Assembly (NCBI GenBank): GCA_017473665.1
Contig: JAFUKK010000075.1
Span: forward strand, 1 to 6,056
From: Lachnospiraceae bacterium
Lineage (GTDB): Bacteria > Bacillota > Clostridia > Lachnospirales > Lachnospiraceae
DNA length: 6,056 bases
Direction: 5' to 3'
The position numbers were made by a program, and so were the translations under genes. This document shows positions 1 to 5,157 of the stretch, in pieces (the first letter of the stretch is position 1; each line of letters opens with the position of its first letter). The notes beneath the pieces were generated by a model, which saw nothing but the letters and a program-made list of their open reading frames with translations, ran no database searches and was not told the origin of the DNA.

Positions 1-866
1 AAATGTCCTTTGGTAAGTGCAATATCATAGGATTTGTGTCTGACACTGACAGTCATATTCACTACCTCTACTCCCGGCTCGGATAACTGCTTTTTACACT
101 CCTCCGCCTGTAACAAAATCTTCGCCCGCTCAATATCATACTGTTTTTTGTTTAAGTCGATACCGTATTCCTCTTCCATCTTGTCCACAACATATTTTTT
201 TATCTTTTCATCAAAAAAGATACCGCCGGCCTCATGTTCTTCCCCCTCTGCCATAACCGTTACCTTTCCTTCGGAAAGCTCCATGAGTGTAGCATCAAAG
301 GTACCGCCCCCTAAGTCATAAATCATGATATTTCCTTTTTTGCGTTCCGTCTTGTAGCAATAATACAGTGCCGCCGCCTTAGGCTCATCAATCATAGAAA
401 TAAATCTGATGTTTGATACACGCCCTGCAAACTCTTTATCCTTATTGATTGCCTCGATTGCACCTTCCAGGGATTGCTTTGTGGCAGTCCGTTTGATTTC
501 GTCAAAATAGGTGGGCACGGTAATGACAATACCATCAATATCCTCCTCCTGACGAACTAATACATCCTCCAACATACGTCTGATAATCAATGCGGATATG
601 GCCTCCGGCGTATACTTCGTATTATCCTGCTGCCATGCGGTATCCTGAAAGCCCATTACCCTTTTGATGCAATTACAGATTTTTTCCGGGAAGCTAAGGG
701 CCTTCTCCTTGGCATTTTTCCCGACGATTACAGTATCCCCGTCCACATATACCACCGATGGTGTGGTAGGCTCTTCCTCTCGATTTAAAACAATCCGGGG
801 ATGTCCCTGCTTATCTAAATAGGCCACTGCCGAGTATGTGGTTCCTAAGTCAATTCCGATTAACAT
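1..866 (-). CDS. Hsp70 (DnaK)-family ATPase, 3' end outside window
   Basis: This is the N-terminal 288 residues of an Hsp70-family protein, covering most of the actin-like nucleotide-binding domain; the rest lies beyond the left edge. Visible family motifs are phosphate-1 GIDLGTTYSAVAY (residues 4-16), KRVMG (68-72, including the usual catalytic lysine), ITVPTYFDEIKRTATKQS (115-132), IDEPKAAAL (159-167), phosphate-2 YDLGGGTFDATL (183-194) and GGIFFDEKI (214-222). Differences from housekeeping DnaK include Tyr for Asn after GTT, AGGIFFD where DnaK has LGGEDFD, and a shorter overall spacing, so this is a diverged paralogue and not dnaK itself; no grpE or dnaJ is adjacent. The ATG at 866-864 is chosen because GIDLGTT follows at once and a G-rich Shine-Dalgarno AGGGGGTGG ends four bases upstream. 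It lies 19 bp after the coiled-coil gene and is the last gene visible in the operon. Whether a substrate-binding domain follows cannot be seen. Confidence 0.93.
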   Translation of the reverse strand, partial: MLIGIDLGTTYSAVAYLDKQGHPRIVLNREEEPTTPSVVYVDGDTVIVGKNAKEKALSFPEKICNCIKRVMGFQDTAWQQDNTKYTPEAISALIIRRMLEDVLVRQEEDIDGIVITVPTYFDEIKRTATKQSLEGAIEAINKDKEFAGRVSNIRFISMIDEPKAAALYYCYKTERKKGNIMIYDLGGGTFDATLMELSEGKVTVMAEGEEHEAGGIFFDEKIKKYVVDKMEEEYGIDLNKKQYDIERAKILLQAEECKKQLSEPGVEVVNMTVSVRHKSYDIALTKGH

Positions 867-885
867 GTTCCACCCCCTTACCCAA

Positions 886-1692
886 TTACTCTATTACAAT
901 CGTATTACCGTCTTTATAAACAACACAAATGGCCTCCATATATATTTCCACTATCAGGAGCTCATCGCCCCCATATGTATGGCATGCTTCATTACCTTTT
1001 AACCACTGTTTCTCTTCCTTTTCACTTTTTGGCTTTACCTGCTCGATTAGTTCCGCCGGTGAGCCGAAAGCAAAGCCCGGACAAGGAATTACTCCATATT
1101 TCAACAGAATCTCTGTATTGGAGTCCGGCCAAAGCATACCGATTAATTTGTCCGGAGCCGGGAGCTGCGCTTCAAATTCCCGCATAGCTTTGCGGAACTG
1201 CTCAGCCACCTTTTCCCGCTGCTGCTTCATTTCCATAAGACGCTGCTGCTTTTCCTTCATCTGTCTGATTCTTGCACCGGCATCCAAACTTGCTCTTTTC
1301 CAGCTCACCTGTATCTGTGATTGCCCTTTTCCCGTCTGTGTATTTGGTTGCACCTCTGCCGTCCGTGTATGTAGTTGCACCCCTGCCGCCTGTACTTCTG
1401 ATGCCTCCCCCATGACGTTGGACTTCCATGTGACCTTTATCTCACTGTTCTCCTGCTCCAATTGTGTTTCTAACTGTTTGATTTCCTCCTCCATCACCGC
1501 CAGTTGCTCACACAATCGGGAGGACTCTGCCAGCAGGCGAAGGTATTCTTTTCCCCGGGGTGCTTTCAGCAATTCCATATATGCATGCTTTTGCTGTGCC
1601 TTTGCCCGGTCCTTGTCTCTTTGCAGCATCATCTTCGCAAAGCTATTTGCCTTTTGAGAGGCAACTTCTGTTTTTTTCTGGTTTTGTTGCAT
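886..1692 (-). CDS. Coiled-coil protein with internal 9-residue repeats, unknown function
   Basis: This 268-residue protein is not one I recognise. Residues 1-45 are basic and Gln/Lys-rich. Residues about 55-85 form a Leu/Glu-rich helix with coiled-coil character (ending in IKQLETQLEQENSEI), and residues about 138-177 form a second charged helix (MKEKQQRLMEMKQQREKVAE). Between them, residues 85-132 hold a Thr/Gln-rich non-helical stretch bracketed by the related motifs IKVTWK (85-90) and IQVSWK (127-132) and containing imperfect 9-residue repeats starting at V105, V114 and G123. Residues 180-268 look globular. No signal peptide or membrane segment is seen. The start at 1692 is preferred over an in-frame ATG at 1746, which would overlap the upstream gene; a Shine-Dalgarno AAGG with 8-bp spacing overlaps the upstream stop codon. 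It sits directly before the Hsp70-like gene, so an adaptor, scaffold or nucleotide-exchange partner role is conceivable but unproven. Confidence 0.85.
   Translation of the reverse strand: MQQNQKKTEVASQKANSFAKMMLQRDKDRAKAQQKHAYMELLKAPRGKEYLRLLAESSRLCEQLAVMEEEIKQLETQLEQENSEIKVTWKSNVMGEASEVQAAGVQLHTRTAEVQPNTQTGKGQSQIQVSWKRASLDAGARIRQMKEKQQRLMEMKQQREKVAEQFRKAMREFEAQLPAPDKLIGMLWPDSNTEILLKYGVIPCPGFAFGSPAELIEQVKPKSEKEEKQWLKGNEACHTYGGDELLIVEIYMEAICVVYKDGNTIVIE
1300..1380 (-). repeat. 27-bp tandem repeat, about three units, inside the coiled-coil gene
   Basis: Three head-to-tail 27-bp units lie at 1380-1354, 1353-1327 and 1326-1300 (gene direction). The first two begin GTGCAAC and share ATACAC and GACGG blocks, matching at about 21 of 27 positions by eye; the third is more degenerate. 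The unit is a multiple of three, so the reading frame is kept, and it encodes 9-residue repeats VQLHTRTAE, VQPNTQTGK and GQSQIQVSW. The tract forms the linker between the two predicted helices and could vary in copy number between strains. Confidence 0.75.
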
Positions 1693-1702
1693 ATCTTTTT
1701 CC

Positions 1703-2011
1703 TTACCTTTCCCCGGGCACTTCCATTCCCAAAGCTGCAAATACAATATCCGTTGTCAAATCGTATTTATTCACACGCCCCAGATATACCTTGTCAAATT
1801 CTCTACAGATGGTAAATAAAAACTCATCCTCCTCATCTGTGATATTGAATGCAAAATTATAAAATTCTTCCGGAAAATCTTCCATATAATCCCGCATGAT
1901 TTCCATAGCTTCACTGAGCTTGGATCTTTTATAAAAACAAGGAGCATTATCATCAGGCATTGCATATCCTCTGATTTTTACGTTCATATTTCTTAATTTA
2001 TCAACTGTCAT
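1703..2011 (-). CDS. Small acidic hypothetical protein (102 aa)
   Basis: This short protein starts MTVDKLRNMNVKIRGYAMPD and I do not recognise it. It is rich in Asp and Glu, especially around MRDYMEDFPEEFYNFAFNITDEEDEF (residues about 39-65 region), with alternating aromatic and hydrophobic residues that suggest a small alpha/beta fold; no signal peptide or transmembrane segment is visible. The ATG at 2011 is chosen because AAGGAG lies 9 bp upstream (2026-2021) and this start leaves a 19-bp gap after the ATPase gene; the longer in-frame ATG at 2092 would overlap that gene by 62 bp without a good ribosome binding site. The stop is 10 bp before the coiled-coil gene. Its place inside the operon between the motor-like ATPase and the coiled-coil protein suggests a small accessory subunit, regulator or immunity-like partner; these are guesses from context only. 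Confidence 0.78.
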   Translation of the reverse strand: MTVDKLRNMNVKIRGYAMPDDNAPCFYKRSKLSEAMEIMRDYMEDFPEEFYNFAFNITDEEDEFLFTICREFDKVYLGRVNKYDLTTDIVFAALGMEVPGER

Positions 2012-2030
2012 ATATTTCCTCTCCTTCTCT

Positions 2031-4178
2031 CTACTTTCTTTTCTGAAAAGTAGGCACATACCCTTTGGGATTGAGGCAGCTTCTGTTGTCAATTATTTGT
2101 AATACAGCAAATTCCCCCTTATCATTTTGCTTTGTAAAGGTGTATATCGCCGATTCCAGCCAGTTGTACTTTTTATTCTCATAATGCCAGCTCACATCTT
2201 CAAAATCGGTATTTTCCAATTCCTGATTTGCTTTACGAAATGCATGATTTAACAGATATCTGGTTCCCAGCTTTCCATCATATGCATCCAAGCTGCCCAA
2301 CACTTTTACATTTTCATCAAGCTCCTCTAAGTCATGGGTAAAACACAATATTTCCTCTGCACTTTTGGTAAAATACAGTATCATCTCACTTTCCTGCACC
2401 TTGGGAAGATAGCCTTGTGCATTCCCACTATCCATTATTTTTCTAAAGCGTTCTGCCCCCAGCTCTTCCAATGTCATAAAGACAACCTCCGGGTCTACCT
2501 CCATCTTCATATCATAGGAAGCTTTTACCATGGGCAGCATAATATACCATTCTACATATTCCGGCTCTAAGTCCAGCTTTGCCAGCTCCCGGGAAGCCAT
2601 CAATGCAATGGCTGCTTTGGAGTCTATCATGGACTTATCAAATACTTCTGTGGCCAATATCATACCTCCCGGACCAACTGCTGCCAGGCATTGTAATCCT
2701 TCTCCCATCTTTTCCGGTTTTAAATTTCTTCTTTTATATGGATCATCGTCCGGGTCTATCTCACAGAAATAGTGACCCTTTTCTCCGTCTTTATCCCAAA
2801 AGCTTCTTATCTTTTTCCAACGCTGGGGCTTTACCAGCTCCTGAGGCGGCAAAATAGGATAGGGGTAGTCATCAATATCCGCCAACTGGGTCAGGCAGGG
2901 GCAGTTTCTGCCTGCCAACACCAATGCCTCACCCTTTTCCTTGTTCAAATGCTGCAAATCGAATTCCGAAAAAAGCGGCATCCGTACATTATTGTCATAG
3001 ATTACTTCCCCGCATAATCTGCTGATTTCCTGCAAAAGGTTGTATTCCTTGCTATACAGGTACACCCAGTTATTGCAGTTTCCCATAATCGTTTCTGCAC
3101 CTTCTGCATATTTTTGCTCCAGCTGCTTCATGCCCTGCACAATCAGGTGAAAACGGATATTCCGGCTTCTGGCAGCCGTAATCATCGCATCCATATTCCC
3201 AATCTTGGGGATATTGGCAAATTCATCAATCAAAAAGTTCATTCGGACAGGCAGCCTATGAGCCGGCTCGCTTTGTGCCTTTTCGATTAACACCTCGTAC
3301 AGCTGCTCTAAAAATAAGCTGGCTATAAAATGATAGCTCTTATTTTCATCCGGAATTACCAGATAAATGGCATTTTTCTTACCCGCAAGCTCTTGTAAAT
3401 CCAAGCCCTTTTGGGATAAAAAATCTATAAATTCCTCGTTAATCCCCAGCTTGTTTAACCCCATGGATATAAACGCTTCAATACTTCCCACTGTCTTTTC
3501 CGACGGATTGTCCAAGCTGGAAATCTTCTGATATACAATACTCCCGCCAAACTCATCTTTTATTTTCGCAATCGTTCTTTTCCGCTCTGCGATATAACCC
3601 TTCCAAAGATCTGCCAACCCCTTGATGTGACATTCTCCTTCACTGGCCTTTTCAAAAAGCAGGAGGATAAATCCGCTGAATACATCCACCGCAGTATTAC
3701 TCCAGAAGGTTTCCTCCGTAGAATCCTCACCGATAATCATTTTGGACATTTCTATAGCAAACTCGATTGCCTTGGTCTTTTTCCCGTTGTGATAATACCG
3801 ATAGGGTAAGGACAATGGATTCCATGTGACACCTGCCCGAAAATCACGGAGGTTTACACAACTTCCTTCGTATCCGTAAGAAACCACATCTCCTATGGTC
3901 CGGTCATATAATTCCCCCTTCGGGTCTGTCACCACAAAGGACTCTCCCGCTCTGGCAAAGATACCTATGGAGGGCATGGCGAACATACGTGTTTTTTTGC
4001 TTCCTGTAGCACCAAATATCATGGTATGGCTGTCTTCTGCATCTATGTAGAGCTTATCACCCGAAACCAGCATGGGAATGCCGCCCACCGGATATGTGTT
4101 TGCATTGATATCGATTTCCGTAAGGGTCTTTGCCAATTCCTCCCGGGTCAAAAAGCGTGTCCCATTCATTCTGTCCAT
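2031..4178 (-). CDS. Soluble VirD4/TraG-like coupling-type ATPase with long C-terminal extension
   Basis: The 715-residue product carries a type IV coupling protein (VirD4/TraG/TraM-recognition) ATPase core, the family that feeds DNA or proteins to secretion channels as hexameric motors. Motifs in order are Walker A GATGSKKT (residues 56-63), VVTDPKGELYD (82-92), the family's WNPL block (119-122), YLVIPDE (272-278), Walker B FLIDEFANIP (315-324, acidic pair D318/E319), the ARSRNIRFHLIVQGMKQLE segment (336-354) and the downstream GNCNNWVYL/ISRLCG blocks (366-390). Unlike classical coupling proteins it has no N-terminal transmembrane helices: only about 55 residues precede Walker A. The usual Walker A glycine before the catalytic lysine is replaced by lysine (K61), with K62 and T63 kept. 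Residues about 450-715 follow a short acidic/basic linker and belong to no family I recognise. The start at 4178 has AGGAGG 9 bp upstream, inside the preceding gene, and overlaps it by 13 bp, implying translational coupling. Confidence 0.92.
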   Translation of the reverse strand: MDRMNGTRFLTREELAKTLTEIDINANTYPVGGIPMLVSGDKLYIDAEDSHTMIFGATGSKKTRMFAMPSIGIFARAGESFVVTDPKGELYDRTIGDVVSYGYEGSCVNLRDFRAGVTWNPLSLPYRYYHNGKKTKAIEFAIEMSKMIIGEDSTEETFWSNTAVDVFSGFILLLFEKASEGECHIKGLADLWKGYIAERKRTIAKIKDEFGGSIVYQKISSLDNPSEKTVGSIEAFISMGLNKLGINEEFIDFLSQKGLDLQELAGKKNAIYLVIPDENKSYHFIASLFLEQLYEVLIEKAQSEPAHRLPVRMNFLIDEFANIPKIGNMDAMITAARSRNIRFHLIVQGMKQLEQKYAEGAETIMGNCNNWVYLYSKEYNLLQEISRLCGEVIYDNNVRMPLFSEFDLQHLNKEKGEALVLAGRNCPCLTQLADIDDYPYPILPPQELVKPQRWKKIRSFWDKDGEKGHYFCEIDPDDDPYKRRNLKPEKMGEGLQCLAAVGPGGMILATEVFDKSMIDSKAAIALMASRELAKLDLEPEYVEWYIMLPMVKASYDMKMEVDPEVVFMTLEELGAERFRKIMDSGNAQGYLPKVQESEMILYFTKSAEEILCFTHDLEELDENVKVLGSLDAYDGKLGTRYLLNHAFRKANQELENTDFEDVSWHYENKKYNWLESAIYTFTKQNDKGEFAVLQIIDNRSCLNPKGYVPTFQKRK

Positions 4179-4936
4179 AGTCCTGCACCTCCTATCACAA
4201 ATCCGATTTGTCTCTTTTTGGTCATTTCTTTTGCCAAAGAAGCAAATACTTTTTCTGCCTCTTCCTTCTGCACCACATTGCCTTGCTCTTTTTCGTTGAT
4301 GAAACTACTGTACACCATTTCCTTTGCGATATTTTCAATTCGAATCTTCACCGCATCAGATGCATTCCATTCTTTTTCCCTAAAAAATGCTTCCGCACAT
4401 TCCTTAGCTTCTGTCACTGCCTGAAAGTGATATTCCTGCAGTGCATGCATAAAAATTTCCAGTTGTTCTTCAACCCCATAGGGTTTGGCGTATACCACCC
4501 GCACAAAGCCATAATTTTCCAATCGCTTCTTTACTTCATCTACCTTTTCTTGTCCCTGCATGGTATATATGCAATGTAGGCGGCTTTTCTGACTGTCTAT
4601 ATAACTTAACAATTCCTCCAATTCCTTTTCCTCTATCTCTTCCTCCTGGGTAGAAAGCTGAACTAAAATGCTTCCGCAGTATTCTCTGCCTATTCCCGCA
4701 TGTCTGTTCAACTCCATCTTAAAATGGGATAGCATATTTCCTTCTTTGTGCTGTGATTTTGTATCAAAGGTAAACCACTGCGCCTGTCCGAATAGTTCTG
4801 CGATTTGGGGCATTTCTTCTACAATATCCCGGCCATACTGCTGCACGAACAGATAATTGGGAATGGGAAGGTTTCCCTTCCGCTTATCCTCCTTTGATAA
4901 AATACGCTGTATCTCCGTTAATAAATTGTTTTTCAT
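4166..4936 (-). CDS. Probable degenerate AAA+-like protein, no intact Walker motifs
   Basis: First gene of the operon, 256 residues. I do not recognise it by family name, but the order of segments resembles a CbxX/SpoVK-type AAA+ domain: a hydrophobic strand followed by a loop where the P-loop is expected (PNYLFVQQYGRDI, 26-38, with no GxxxxGKT), a strand where Walker B would lie (GSILVQLSTQEEE, 88-100, without the DE pair), a sensor-1-like strand (RLHCIYTMQG, 119-128), then YGFVRVVYAKPYGVEEQLEIF (142-162), which resembles the AAA+ junction into the lid domain, and a helical C-terminal half. If so it is an ATPase-dead structural or regulatory subunit; this is inference from pattern, and an unrelated fold remains possible. 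No signal peptide or membrane segment is seen, except a short hydrophobic GFVIGGAGLW tail whose codons also carry the next gene's ribosome binding site. The ATG at 4936 has AGGAGG with 8-bp spacing. Confidence 0.85.
   Translation of the reverse strand: MKNNLLTEIQRILSKEDKRKGNLPIPNYLFVQQYGRDIVEEMPQIAELFGQAQWFTFDTKSQHKEGNMLSHFKMELNRHAGIGREYCGSILVQLSTQEEEIEEKELEELLSYIDSQKSRLHCIYTMQGQEKVDEVKKRLENYGFVRVVYAKPYGVEEQLEIFMHALQEYHFQAVTEAKECAEAFFREKEWNASDAVKIRIENIAKEMVYSSFINEKEQGNVVQKEEAEKVFASLAKEMTKKRQIGFVIGGAGLWTE
4187..4193 (-). promoter_or_regulatory. Ribosome binding site for the coupling-type ATPase, inside the upstream gene
   Basis: AGGAGGT reads on the minus strand 9 bp before the ATG at 4178 and lies within the last codons of the AAA+-like gene, whose TGA (4168-4166) is past that ATG. 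Ribosomes ending the first gene are therefore placed to start the second, which argues for matched amounts of the two proteins and supports the start choice. Confidence 0.85.
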
Positions 4937-4944
4937 CTCGGTAT

Positions 4945-4950
4945 CCTCCT
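4945..4950 (-). promoter_or_regulatory. Ribosome binding site of the first operon gene
   Basis: A perfect AGGAGG lies 8 bp before the ATG at 4936. It begins only five bases after the leader inverted repeat ends, so folding or protein binding there could affect ribosome access. Confidence 0.85.
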
Positions 4951-4955
4951 CTTAA

Positions 4956-4993
4956 ACCTTGGCAAGTCCGCATCTGTATTCAATTGTCAAGGT
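4956..4993 (-). promoter_or_regulatory. Leader inverted repeat (possible RNA hairpin) before the operon
   Basis: On the minus strand, ACCTTGACAA (4993-4984) pairs with TTGCCAAGGT (4965-4956) over 10 positions with one A-C mismatch, enclosing an 18-nt loop. It lies between the candidate promoter and the ribosome binding site, so it would be part of the 5' leader. There is no U tract after it, so it is not an intrinsic terminator as it stands. It may be a translational control or RNA-processing element, or a DNA operator; its role is not shown by the sequence. Confidence 0.5.
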
Positions 4994-5010
4994 GCAAATG
5001 TGTCCTATTC

Positions 5011-5025
5011 TTATGATAATTATCC
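5011..5025. promoter_or_regulatory. Palindrome over the -10 box, weak Fur/PerR-box likeness
   Basis: GATAATTATC (5015-5024) is a perfect 10-bp palindrome that includes the candidate -10 box. The surrounding 15 bp on the plus strand, TTATGATAATTATCC, match the Bacillus PerR/Fur-type 7-1-7 consensus forms (TTATAATNATTATAA, TGATAATNATTATCA) at about 11 of 14 defined positions by eye. A repressor here would block the promoter. The tract is AT-rich, so chance similarity is quite possible. Confidence 0.3.
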
Positions 5026-5047
5026 GGACTTTCCCTCCAAAAAACAA
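5019..5047 (-). promoter_or_regulatory. Candidate sigma-A promoter of the five-gene operon
   Basis: Minus-strand -35 TTGTTT (5047-5042) and -10 GATAAT (5024-5019) are separated by 17 bp; each matches the consensus at four or five of six positions. It lies between the terminator of the methyltransferase gene and the first operon gene, which fits an independently transcribed unit with a start near 5012 and a leader of roughly 75 nt. No better pair was found by eye in this interval. Confidence 0.55.
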
Positions 5048-5083
5048 CTGAACCTGTGGTTTACTTTACAAACACAACCGCGC

Positions 5084-5130
5084 AAAAAAAGAGCTTAAAA
5101 TCCACTAAAATACGGATTTTAAGCTCTTTT
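5084..5130 (-). terminator. Intrinsic terminator of the 23S rRNA methyltransferase gene
   Basis: Read on the minus strand, the 17-nt arms at 5130-5114 and 5103-5087 are perfectly complementary (AAAAGAGCTTAAAATCC against its reverse complement), with a 10-nt loop and a run of seven T at 5090-5084. It begins 28 bp after the TAG stop at 5158. The plus-strand reading also gives a hairpin followed by TTTTATAAATT, but there is no plus-strand gene entering it. Confidence 0.93.
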
Positions 5131-5157
5131 ATAAATTCATTTTTAAATTCCTTACTG

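Larger units (their letters stand above)
4937..5157. other. Intergenic control region between the methyltransferase gene and the operon
   Basis: These 221 bp contain, in minus-strand order, the methyltransferase terminator, a spacer of about 35 bp with nothing recognisable (5048-5083), the candidate promoter and palindrome, the leader inverted repeat and the first ribosome binding site. No small ORF with a convincing ribosome binding site, tRNA, or recombinase attachment repeat was recognised. Confidence 0.7.

Noticed and set aside
1202..1429. Minus-strand frame encoding collagen-like GRGATTYTD-type repeats
   Set aside because: It is an alternative frame through the 27-bp tandem repeat; the repeat pattern follows from the DNA repeat, and the overlapping coiled-coil frame is longer and well placed in the operon.
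929..1657. Long plus-strand open frame of 242 codons
   Set aside because: It is antisense to the coiled-coil gene, has a Ser/Cys-rich composition typical of a shadow frame, and no ribosome binding site or promoter supports it.
1693..1746. Upstream in-frame ATG (1746) for the coiled-coil protein
   Set aside because: It would overlap the preceding gene by 44 bp and lacks a good ribosome binding site, whereas the ATG at 1692 has one.
2012..2092. Upstream in-frame ATG (2092) for the 102-aa protein
   Set aside because: It would overlap the ATPase gene by 62 bp; the ATG at 2011 follows the ATPase stop with a strong AAGGAG site.
2031..4178. Part of a normal conjugation module
   Set aside because: There is no relaxase, VirB4-like ATPase, membrane channel protein or origin of transfer in the window, and the ATPase lacks membrane helices; the possibility stays open for sequence outside the window.
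4985..4990. Perfect TTGACA on the minus strand as a -35 box
   Set aside because: No acceptable -10 hexamer lies 15-19 bp downstream (the sequence there is GC-containing ATGCGGACTTGC), and the hexamer is part of the inverted repeat arm.
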